Shown: one piece after another, positions 1 through 5,000 of the stretch
Numbering within the stretch: position 1 is the first letter of the stretch
Layout: each line of letters begins with the position of its first letter
From: Elusimicrobiota bacterium
GTDB lineage: Bacteria; CG03; SLGR01; PWQF01
Length of the DNA: 5,419 bases
Assembly (NCBI GenBank): GCA_003558145.1
Contig: PWMP01000198.1
Location: 1-5,419 of the forward strand
Direction of reading: 5' to 3'
The notes under the pieces: generated by a model
Databases searched by the model: none
Told to the model about the DNA's origin: nothing
Seen by the model: the letters and a program-made list of their open reading frames with translations, nothing else
Position numbers and translations under genes: made by a program

Positions 1-1
1 T

Positions 2-439
2 GAAAAACCTTTCTGGATTTATAAATTCAGGACAATGAACCAGGATGCTGAATCAAACGGGCCGCAATGGTGCACCCCGGGAGACAATAGAGTTACAAGA
101 ATCGGGAAAATTTTAAGAAAGCTGCATCTGGATGAGCTTCCGCAGTTTTATAATATACTAAAAGGGGACATATCTTTTGTAGGTCCCCGCCCGGAACGAC
201 CATATTTTATAGAAAAACTTAAGGAAGAGATACCATATTATGACATCAGGCATCTTGAAAAGCCGGGATTGACCGGATGGGCTCAATTATACTATCCAGC
301 GTCGTCCAGTGTAGAAGAGGCCAAAGAGAAATTTAAATACGAACTGTATTATATAAAAAACCGCTCTTTCTTATTTGATATGGTCATCCTTCTAAAAACT
401 CTCCGGTCTATCCTGCATCTTGGGAAAAGATTTAATTAA
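2..439 (+). CDS. Exopolysaccharide initiating sugar-phosphate transferase (monotopic phosphoglycosyl transferase), C-terminal part
   Basis: This enzyme family transfers a sugar-1-phosphate from a nucleotide sugar to undecaprenyl phosphate at the inner face of the cytoplasmic membrane, the first step of capsule, exopolysaccharide or O-antigen unit assembly. The frame is open from base 2, so the gene is cut by the window edge; the ATG at 35 lies inside the conserved KFRTM motif and is not the start. Visible in order (residue 1 = first codon): KFRTM at 8-12, DAE at 15-17, LDELPQ at 43-48 with the Asp-Glu dyad (44-45) that matches the catalytic DE of PglC-type enzymes, LKGDISFVGPRPERP at 53-67, PGLTGWAQ, and a C-terminal KYELYYIKNRS stretch. 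The 'SVEEAKEKFKYELYYIKN' tail resembles the polyprenyl glycosylphosphotransferases of exopolysaccharide loci, which usually carry several N-terminal membrane helices. The sugar cannot be read from the sequence. Its stop codon overlaps the stop of a convergent minus-strand ORF by three bases or so. Confidence 0.95.
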   Translation, partial: EKPFWIYKFRTMNQDAESNGPQWCTPGDNRVTRIGKILRKLHLDELPQFYNILKGDISFVGPRPERPYFIEKLKEEIPYYDIRHLEKPGLTGWAQLYYPASSSVEEAKEKFKYELYYIKNRSFLFDMVILLKTLRSILHLGKRFN

Positions 440-627
440 TCTTCCATGTTATATTCTACAGGATGCAAAGTCATTCCAGAAACCGCCCGAGGCTTTTGAC
501 TGAAGAAATATTTAAATGCGCCGGCAAGTAAAGCTAAAGCCTGCTGTATTTTCATTCGGCAGTGAGAATCAGAAACAACGGGGTTTTTGTCCATACCAAA
601 GCCGCATTTCATTACTTTCTGTGCCAT
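436..627 (-). CDS. Small hypothetical protein (63 aa), possibly the main part of a frameshifted small gene
   Basis: I do not recognise this protein. The frame gives 63 residues starting MAQKVMKCGFGMDKNP, with a short hydrophobic stretch (ALALLAGAF) near the middle and an acidic end (EYNMED). The ATG at 627 has no Shine-Dalgarno of its own; it lies inside the 18-codon ORF that starts at 668 behind a perfect AGGAGG. Two readings are possible: the 63-codon ORF is translated by coupling or internal initiation, or a one-base indel has split a gene of about 77 codons that began at 668. The A run at about 628-634 (GAAAAAT on the minus strand) is a natural place for such an indel, because one extra A would read GRKNMAQKV through the junction. 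The stop overlaps that of the convergent sugar transferase. The strong signals upstream support expression; identity stays unknown. Confidence 0.4.
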   Translation of the reverse strand: MAQKVMKCGFGMDKNPVVSDSHCRMKIQQALALLAGAFKYFFSQKPRAVSGMTLHPVEYNMED

Positions 628-668
628 ATTTTTCTTCCGCAGACCATTTCTTCTTTAGTTGCTCCCAT
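612..668 (-). CDS. 18-codon ORF behind a strong Shine-Dalgarno (leader peptide or 5' part of a split small gene)
   Basis: The minus strand reads MGATKEEMVCGRKIWHRK and then TAA. The start is chosen because AAGGAGG (677-683) sits 8 nt before the ATG, and an extended -10 element lies about 30 nt upstream of the ATG. The ORF overlaps the 63-codon ORF by 16 nt in another frame. The peptide is basic near its end and has one Cys; it matches no leader peptide I know, and it lacks the codon runs of amino-acid attenuators. It is too short to judge by composition, so the call rests on initiation signals only. It may be the true N-terminus of the downstream ORF after a frameshift. Confidence 0.45.
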   Translation of the reverse strand: MGATKEEMVCGRKIWHRK

Positions 669-676
669 AACGAAAA

Positions 677-683
677 CCTCCTT
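677..683 (-). promoter_or_regulatory. Perfect Shine-Dalgarno AAGGAGG for the small minus-strand ORF
   Basis: The minus strand reads AAGGAGG followed by 8 nt and ATG at 668. This is the best ribosome binding site in the window and it fixes the start of the 18-codon ORF, not that of the longer ORF at 627. Confidence 0.7.
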
Positions 684-698
684 GTGGTTGAGACTTTC

Positions 699-707
699 AT
701 TATAGCA
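699..707 (-). promoter_or_regulatory. Extended -10 promoter (TGCTATAAT) for the small minus-strand unit
   Basis: The minus strand carries TGCTATAAT, a consensus -10 hexamer with the TGn extension that can make a -35 box dispensable. No good -35 is seen at 16-18 nt upstream. The would-be spacer contains a run of eight G (712-719 as C on the plus strand). Transcription would start near 692, leaving a leader of about 24 nt before the ATG at 668. Confidence 0.6.
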
Positions 708-742
708 GATTCCCCCCCCTTTTATCCCGGTCCTATTATGTA

Positions 743-762
743 ACAGGGGCTGAAAAGCCTGT
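743..762 (+). terminator. Possible intrinsic terminator
   Basis: GGCT and AGCC pair around a GAAA tetraloop (748-759). The flanking ACA (743-745) and TGT (760-762) extend the stem past a two-base bulge, and CCTTTT follows. The stem is short and the U tract is only four long. It stands about 300 nt after the sugar transferase stop with no gene between on this strand, so it could end read-through transcription from that side. Confidence 0.35.
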
Positions 763-765
763 CCT

Positions 766-800
766 TTTAGACGCATGATACGGTTGCATCATGCTCTAAA
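766..800 (+). repeat. Long bulged inverted repeat (hairpin, possible terminator or insulator)
   Basis: The arms TTTAGA + GCATGAT (766-779) and ATCATGC + TCTAAA (788-800) pair over 13 bp with one unpaired C at 772 and an 8-nt loop. A moderately T-rich stretch follows on the plus strand. It ends 7 nt before the -35 box of the UbiA promoter, so it could block upstream transcripts or be a protein-binding site. Confidence 0.5.
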
Positions 801-807
801 TAATTTC

Positions 808-836
808 TTGTCTTAATCAGCTGCTTCCATTATACT
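808..836 (+). promoter_or_regulatory. Sigma70-like promoter for the UbiA-SDR-HAD operon
   Basis: TTGTCT (808-813) and TATACT (831-836) are separated by exactly 17 nt, matching the consensus hexamers at 4 of 6 and 5 of 6 positions. Transcription would begin near 843, about 40 nt before the GTG start at 884. No other good promoter is seen before the gene. Confidence 0.55.
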
Positions 837-839
837 GAT

Positions 840-878
840 ATTGTCGTTAAACCCTATTTGTCAGAAAAGGACGACAAT
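840..878 (+). promoter_or_regulatory. Inverted repeat at the predicted transcription start (operator or 5' UTR hairpin)
   Basis: ATTGTCGT (840-847) and ACGACAAT (871-878) are perfect 8-bp complements separated by 23 nt. The left arm spans the predicted transcription start and the AAAGGA that could act as Shine-Dalgarno (866-871) lies at the inner edge of the right arm. It could be a repressor site or an mRNA structure that limits ribosome access. Confidence 0.4.
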
Positions 879-883
879 TTCTG

Positions 884-1756
884 GTGAAACACCTTTTTGA
901 AGCCATGCGCCCCAGGCATTGCATCAAGAATTTTTTTATTTTTCTGCCTGTTATATTCGGCGGAAAACTTTTTGATCCTGAGACAGTTCTAAAAGCAGCA
1001 GCCGCGTTTTTTCTTTTTTCAATGGTTGCAGGCGCCTCCTATCTTTTTAATGATATTATCGATTTCAAAAATGACAAAAAACATCCAGTCAAAAGGTTTA
1101 GGGCTATCGCCTCGGGAAAGGTTTCAGTGAAGGATGCCGCCGCTCTGGCTCTGGAGCTGTTAGCGGTATCTTTGCCGGTTTCCTTTCTGTTAAACCACCT
1201 GTTCGGATGGGTGGTTCTGGGATATCTGGCATTCAATGTGCTCTATTCAAAAATTTTGAAGGATGCTGTTATAATTGACGTGTTCTCTATCGCGGGTTTT
1301 TTCTTCCTGAGAATACTTGCGGGAAGTGTTGTCGCCGGCGTGGAGATGTCTCACTGGATAATATTCATGGTAGTTCTTCTGGCCCTGTTTCTGGGGTTCA
1401 ATAAAAGGTGGGAGGAATTAAGGCTTCTGAATTCCGAAGCCGGAAATCACCGCAAGGTTCTAAGTAAATATAACGCCTATTTTATCGATCAGATGACGGC
1501 TGTTATTACTTCATCAATTGTGGTTGTGTACATGCTGTATACCGTTGACACGAGAACGGTGCAGGAATTCGGCACGAAGAATCTGATTTATACGATACCC
1601 TTTGTCTATTATGGAATTTTTCGTTACCTGTATATCGGACATAAGATTATGAAAGGCGGAGATCCGGTCAAAATGCTGCTTTCAGACAAGTTGATGCAGC
1701 TCAATATTCTGCTGTGGCTGCTGGCTGTAATATCCGTGATATATTTCGGTTTGTAG
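884..1756 (+). CDS. UbiA-family polyprenyl-phosphate phosphoribosyltransferase (decaprenyl-phosphate phosphoribosyltransferase-like)
   Basis: The closest family I recognise is that of Rv3806c, which transfers 5-phosphoribose from PRPP to decaprenyl phosphate, giving polyprenyl-phosphoryl-5-phosphoribose. At 290 residues it has the usual length and about eight or nine hydrophobic segments, placing it in the cytoplasmic membrane. The MRPRHCIKN opening (8-16) matches the MRPRQW-KN start of the family. The first Asp-rich motif is N56-D57..D60..D64, followed by HPVKRFRAIASG (67-78), which distinguishes this branch from quinone and heme UbiA enzymes. A second conserved region runs from Y121 through LKD (125-127), D132 and R143. 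KRWEEL (174-179) and LSDKLMQL (266-273) also match. The GTG start at 884 agrees with the family N-terminus; AAAGGA lies a rather long 12 nt upstream. It is the first gene of the operon, 35 nt before the SDR. The polyprenol length and the exact sugar acceptor/donor are inferred from the family. Confidence 0.9.
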   Translation: MKHLFEAMRPRHCIKNFFIFLPVIFGGKLFDPETVLKAAAAFFLFSMVAGASYLFNDIIDFKNDKKHPVKRFRAIASGKVSVKDAAALALELLAVSLPVSFLLNHLFGWVVLGYLAFNVLYSKILKDAVIIDVFSIAGFFFLRILAGSVVAGVEMSHWIIFMVVLLALFLGFNKRWEELRLLNSEAGNHRKVLSKYNAYFIDQMTAVITSSIVVVYMLYTVDTRTVQEFGTKNLIYTIPFVYYGIFRYLYIGHKIMKGGDPVKMLLSDKLMQLNILLWLLAVISVIYFGL

Positions 1757-1791
1757 GGAGAACAGCTGTAACTTCAAAACAGGGGGTTTAC

Positions 1792-2667
1792 GTGAAGATA
1801 TTGATTACCGGCGGGTCGGGCTTTTTGGGGATAAACCTCATAAGACATTTTTTAAACAGGGGGCTCGGTGATATCAGGGTTCTTGATTTTGCCGATTTTG
1901 ATTATCCCGAGAAGAATAAAATTGATTTTATGAAAGGGGATATAAGGGACAGGCAGGCGGCAGCCCGGGCAGTAGAAGGGGTAGAATTGATTGTACATGC
2001 CGCCGCCGCGCTGCCTCTCTACAAAAAAGAAGACATTTATTCCACTGATGTTGACGGGACAAGAAACCTGCTGGAGGAAGCATTCAATAAAAAAGCTGAT
2101 CGATTTATACACATCTCGTCAACAGCGGTGTATGGTATTCCGGACCATCATCCCCTTTATGAAGATGACAGGCTGGCCGGGGTGGGGCACTATGGAAACG
2201 CAAAGATATCAGCGGAAAAAGCCTGCCTGGAATATCGCGGGAAAGGCATGTGCGTGCCCATCCTCCGGCCTAAATCCTTCATAGGACCCGAACGATTGGG
2301 AGTGTTTGCTCTATTGTACGATTGGGCGAACGATGCCAGGAACTTTCCCATGATAGGAAGCGGAAACAACAGGTATCAGCTGCTGGATGTCGAGGACCTT
2401 TGCGAGTCAATCTATTTATGCGCGGCAAAGGATAAAGACATAGTTAACGACACTTTCAATATCGGCGCAAAAGAATTCACAACCATGAAGGAAGACTGGC
2501 AGGCGGTGCTGGATGAAGCCGGCCATGGGAAAAGGATCATACCCTTCCCGGCGCAGCCTGCCGTATGGGGGTTAAGGATACTTGAATTTTTGCGTTTATC
2601 GCCGCTTTACAAGTGGGTTTATGAAACTGCCTGGAGAGATTCCTTTGTGGCGATAGATAAAGCGTAA
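1792..2667 (+). CDS. NAD-dependent epimerase/dehydratase (extended SDR), cut short by an in-frame TAA
   Basis: Extended short-chain dehydrogenases of this type epimerise, dehydrate or reduce nucleotide- or lipid-linked sugars. The GTG at 1792, 5 nt after AGGGGG, is chosen over the GTG/ATG-like codons further upstream because the Rossmann strand KILITGGSGFLG (2-13) begins here. Further marks are D32 at the end of beta-2 (NAD rather than NADP), GD at 49-50, HAAA at 69-72, SST at 109-111, catalytic Y134 and K138 (YxxxK), and the RP...IGPER segment at 159-168. The protein stops at residue 291, right after FVAIDKA. The same frame continues for 53 codons to 2829 with a typical SDR C-terminus, so 291 residues is a truncated length; about 345 would be normal. 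The cofactor domain and catalytic triad are intact but the end of the substrate domain is lost. Its neighbours suggest a polyprenyl-linked pentose as substrate, which is inference. Confidence 0.88.
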   Translation: MKILITGGSGFLGINLIRHFLNRGLGDIRVLDFADFDYPEKNKIDFMKGDIRDRQAAARAVEGVELIVHAAAALPLYKKEDIYSTDVDGTRNLLEEAFNKKADRFIHISSTAVYGIPDHHPLYEDDRLAGVGHYGNAKISAEKACLEYRGKGMCVPILRPKSFIGPERLGVFALLYDWANDARNFPMIGSGNNRYQLLDVEDLCESIYLCAAKDKDIVNDTFNIGAKEFTTMKEDWQAVLDEAGHGKRIIPFPAQPAVWGLRILEFLRLSPLYKWVYETAWRDSFVAIDKA

Positions 2668-2829
2668 GAAAAACTGGGGTTCACCCCCGAATACTCAAAT
2701 AAAGATGCGCTGATAAGAAATTTTAAGTGGTATCTTGAAGCACTTGATACATTCAGTAAGGAATCCGGGATTTCGCACAGGGCGCCCTGGAAACAGGGGA
2801 TATTGGGTTTTCTAAAGAAATTTTTCTAA
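2668..2829 (+). pseudogene. Detached C-terminal 53 codons of the SDR, in frame after the TAA
   Basis: Directly after the TAA at 2665-2667 the same frame reads EKLGFTPEYSNKDAL and on through IRNFKWYLE to a second TAA at 2827-2829. The LGF-P-YS-x-x-DAL...WYL pattern is the usual end of extended SDRs, where it follows an 'S-DKA-x-x' segment like the one just before the stop. There is no ATG, GTG or Shine-Dalgarno that would start this piece separately. It is therefore best read as the lost end of the upstream gene, reached only by read-through if at all. Confidence 0.85.
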
Positions 2830-2884
2830 AAAAACCATTTCAAAAGAGCAAGGCGGCTGGCAGGATTTTAGCCGGGGCGGGCAT

Positions 2885-3490
2885 ATGAAGGTCTCAATAT
2901 ATGATTTTGACAAAACTCTGTACAGCGGAGACAGCGCGCGCGATTATGCCCTGTACTGCCTGAGAAAGCGGCCATGGAGGATATGGGCTGCCGTCGTGTT
3001 CAGCATCTTCTGCGCAGGTTATTATCTCGGATTCATAAACAAAGAAACTGCAAAAAGTCGTTGGTACCGCATGATGGATGACAGGGAGGAGATGGTGGAG
3101 GCCTTTTGGGCGCGGGCTTCCGAAAAACTGATAAAAGCGACAGCGTCTCTGGCGCGGAAGGATAGGGAAGATGGCATCATCCCCCTGGTTATCTCGGCGG
3201 GCCCCGGGGTTTTAATAGAGGGGGCGCGCAAATACATGGAAGATGCAGTGGTAATAGCAACGGAAACGCAGCCGGGCTGTCCTTCAAAATTTGCATCTTC
3301 CAACTGTTATGGAGCAGAAAAAGTCAGGCGGTTTATGGATTGGTTAACTAATCAAAAAACATCTATGGAAGAAACTCAAATTATAAGAGTCGTCAGCGAC
3401 AGTCCGGCAGATAATCCGTTGTATGATCTCGGCGGAAAACCCTGCAGGATTGTGGATGGTTCTCTGACTGAAGGAAGACCCGTAAGATAA
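2885..3490 (+). CDS. HAD-superfamily (subclass IB) phosphatase
   Basis: This is a phosphoserine-phosphatase-like hydrolase of 201 residues, the normal size for the family. All four HAD motifs are visible: D7-F-D9-K-T11 (nucleophile and general acid), S104 in LVISAGP (motif II), K146 in NCYGAEKVRR (motif III), and D172/D176 in SDSPADNPL (motif IV). The cap between motifs I and II contains a strongly hydrophobic segment at about 31-50 (WRIWAAVVFSIFCAGYYLGF), which could lie on the membrane or grip a lipid. The ATG at 2885 starts directly at the first beta strand; GGGG at 2874-2877 is a modest ribosome binding site. It is the last gene of the operon, 55 nt after the end of the extended SDR frame. 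In this place it may remove the 5-phosphate from the lipid-linked phosphoribose made by the UbiA enzyme, the role of a PAP2-like protein in mycobacteria. The fold is certain; the substrate is inferred. Confidence 0.88.
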   Translation: MKVSIYDFDKTLYSGDSARDYALYCLRKRPWRIWAAVVFSIFCAGYYLGFINKETAKSRWYRMMDDREEMVEAFWARASEKLIKATASLARKDREDGIIPLVISAGPGVLIEGARKYMEDAVVIATETQPGCPSKFASSNCYGAEKVRRFMDWLTNQKTSMEETQIIRVVSDSPADNPLYDLGGKPCRIVDGSLTEGRPVR

Positions 3491-3541
3491 GTTCCGAATA
3501 ATTATCGTTAGGAAGTCCTCAGGTTTTTATGATAGTTTCAA

Positions 3542-3562
3542 GCTTTTTGAATTCAAAACAGC
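3542..3562. repeat. Palindrome across the stop of the minus-strand membrane gene
   Basis: TTTTGAATTCAAAA (3545-3558) is a perfect palindrome, and the flanking GCT/AGC extends the pairing past one bulged C. It covers the TGA stop of the minus-strand gene and lies in the gap between two convergent genes. It might serve as a weak terminator in either direction, but no T run follows closely on either strand. Confidence 0.25.
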
Positions 3563-4776
3563 ATTCTGAATGCTCTGCCCGCGTATTCAATGATTTTTGT
3601 CAATGTTTCCGGTGCTTCTGTAGGTGAAATAGGCCCGATTGCCAGGGAAAATATAACAGTCCACAGCAGAAATGCTTTAAGTGCGCGGTTGCTGCAATGC
3701 ACATTTTCTTCCCCTGGAATAGATTTTCTATTCAATTCTATTGCTATTCCCGCGATAAAGAGATTTGTTATGACAGAAGCCATCCACCGGGGGTAGTCGT
3801 GCCCGAAGAAGACAAGAAGCAGAGGTGCGAAACAGTATAAAATTATCAAGGCGCCTGCTGCCTTTGAATTTTTATCTCCGTCTTTTCCCGCCTCCGTATT
3901 TACCGCTTTTTTTAAAAGAATATAACCCGCGATTCCTGAGGGCGCCAGCGCCGTAAAAGCGAGAAAAGTGGTTATTATAGTTCTTCCCCGGATAATATCG
4001 AGAGTGTATGCGACATTTCCGCGGATTGTCCTGAATTGCACCATCAGCGAACCCGTGCTGACCGGGAAATCGGCGGATTCACCCAAATTTGCGAGTTTTT
4101 CGTTAAACGCTTCGGGGTAGTATTCAAGCTTCCCAAATTCAAAAATCAGCAGAGCTGTAACGGCGGCGGGAATGATTGAAAGCAGGGAAAAAAGCGGCTG
4201 GTTTACGGGGTTGAATGCTGTGTTGATTTCGGCCGTGTTGTATGAAAGCGCGCATGCGGCCATGACAGGGGCGACAAGGAGCAATTGCGCTTCATGTATG
4301 AGAACCAGAACTACGGATACCCCGCCCGTAATATACCAGTGAGCCTTGCGGGGAACTTTCGGAAGAAGCAGTATGGTCCCGATAGCCAATATGTAGCCTG
4401 GCTGGTCGAAAAATCCGCTCGTATTGGCGAAAAAAGAAATAGTTCCCGTGGATGATATTAAAACCAGCGCGAAAAGCAGGGCTGTGTCATTCTTCTTCAG
4501 CTTCCAGTAGCGAAACCCCAGATAAGCGAGGATTAATGAAAGAACCAGCGTGCTTAAACCTGAAATCGTGTATATTGCAGACAGCGAGCCGCCGTGTCGC
4601 GGCGCGGCCGATTGAAGCAATGTCCCGATGAGCGCTCTGGAATAAAAACCTTCATCAAAAGAAAAAAGAAAATGTGTCGCGAGCCAGGAATCAAAACTGA
4701 GATGCTTGAGGACAAGTACGGTCGCAAGAGCGGCAAGCGCCGGAAAAAAGTATTTATGGTTTTGTCCTCTTTTCAA
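3553..4776 (-). CDS. Uncharacterised multi-pass membrane protein, possibly a GT-C-type glycosyltransferase
   Basis: I do not recognise a named family. The 407-residue protein has about nine or ten hydrophobic segments (roughly 10-27, 68-88, 98-117, 126-142, 148-176, 196-213, 266-288, 307-325, 333-348, 366-385). After the first one comes SFDEGFYSRALIGTLL (39-54), with an acidic pair D41-E42 in what would be the first periplasmic loop. That is where GT-C enzymes, which use polyprenyl-phosphate sugars, keep their catalytic acid. Other likely conserved points are FDQPGY (123-128), HEAQ (161-164) and GHDYPRWMA (325-333). A hydrophilic loop at about 214-260 would lie between segments. The TTG at 4776 is chosen because no ATG or GTG occurs before the first membrane segment. 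It runs against the UbiA-SDR-HAD operon, 62 nt apart. A role in transferring the pentose made by that operon, or as a polysaccharide polymerase, is possible but unproven. Confidence 0.8.
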   Translation of the reverse strand: MKRGQNHKYFFPALAALATVLVLKHLSFDSWLATHFLFSFDEGFYSRALIGTLLQSAAPRHGGSLSAIYTISGLSTLVLSLILAYLGFRYWKLKKNDTALLFALVLISSTGTISFFANTSGFFDQPGYILAIGTILLLPKVPRKAHWYITGGVSVVLVLIHEAQLLLVAPVMAACALSYNTAEINTAFNPVNQPLFSLLSIIPAAVTALLIFEFGKLEYYPEAFNEKLANLGESADFPVSTGSLMVQFRTIRGNVAYTLDIIRGRTIITTFLAFTALAPSGIAGYILLKKAVNTEAGKDGDKNSKAAGALIILYCFAPLLLVFFGHDYPRWMASVITNLFIAGIAIELNRKSIPGEENVHCSNRALKAFLLWTVIFSLAIGPISPTEAPETLTKIIEYAGRAFRMLF

Positions 4777-4838
4777 CTTTAGATTTTCTCTTCTATGTTT
4801 TTTCGGGTGCGTGTTTAATGGTTGAATTCTCTGCGGGT

Positions 4839-4867
4839 ATTATAAAGGCCGGCGGTTTTTTATGCAA
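4839..4867 (-). promoter_or_regulatory. Promoter for the minus-strand membrane protein gene
   Basis: On the minus strand TTGCAT (4862-4867) and the consensus TATAAT (4839-4844) are 17 nt apart, with a run of six A directly after the -35 box. Transcription would begin near 4832, about 55 nt before the TTG start at 4776. The -35 box keeps only TTG, but the -10 box is perfect. Confidence 0.5.
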
Positions 4868-4895
4868 GGTTTTTGGGGGTATTGCGTTTTAAAAT

Positions 4896-4940
4896 AAAAA
4901 CTGGCGCCAGGACAGGCTCCGTATTTCGGAATCAGTTTTT
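4896..4940. repeat. Inverted repeat able to form a three-way junction
   Basis: AAAAACTG (4896-4903) and CAGTTTTT (4933-4940) are perfect 8-bp complements. Inside them GCC/GGC (4906-4908, 4915-4917) and TCCG/CGGA (4918-4921, 4927-4930) form two smaller helices side by side, the second with a TATTT loop. On the minus strand the outer arm runs into TTTTTATTTT, as in a terminator. I match it to no known riboswitch. Confidence 0.4.
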
Positions 4941-5000
4941 CCCGCGCATCTTTCTTATCAAAAACAGCCATGCCGAATATCTTTCTCCCGATAGCAAATA

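Larger units (their letters stand above)
440..883. other. Intergenic region with a small minus-strand unit and a plus-strand promoter
   Basis: No plus-strand gene is recognisable between the initiating transferase and the UbiA gene. The left half is taken up by the minus-strand ORFs and their promoter (436-707). The right half carries two plus-strand hairpins (743-762 and 766-800), a sigma70-like promoter (808-836) and an inverted repeat (840-878) just before the UbiA start. The change of strand and the hairpins suggest that the UbiA operon is transcribed separately from the upstream genes. Confidence 0.6.

Noticed and set aside
516..743. Plus-strand ORF of 75 codons
   Set aside because: It is antisense to the small minus-strand ORFs and their promoter, has no ribosome binding site and an irregular composition.
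756..765. AGCCTGTCCT, found inverted at 4909-4918, as possible ends of a mobile element
   Set aside because: A shared 10-mer is expected by chance in a window of this size, and neither flank shows extended similarity or a duplication.
1991..2284. Plus-strand ORF of 97 codons inside the SDR gene
   Set aside because: It is a shifted-frame shadow of the clearly coding SDR frame.
2665..2667. Recoded stop codon (selenocysteine, pyrrolysine or altered code)
   Set aside because: The codon is TAA, which is neither the selenocysteine (TGA) nor the pyrrolysine (TAG) codon, and TAA also ends the sugar transferase and HAD genes normally.
3022..3303. Minus-strand ORF of 93 codons over the HAD gene
   Set aside because: It is antisense to a gene with all four HAD motifs and has no features of its own.
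4901..4910. Palindrome CTGGCGCCAG as a terminator
   Set aside because: A hairpin from this alone would have only three pairs around a four-base loop; the longer pairing at 4896-4940 uses the same bases better.
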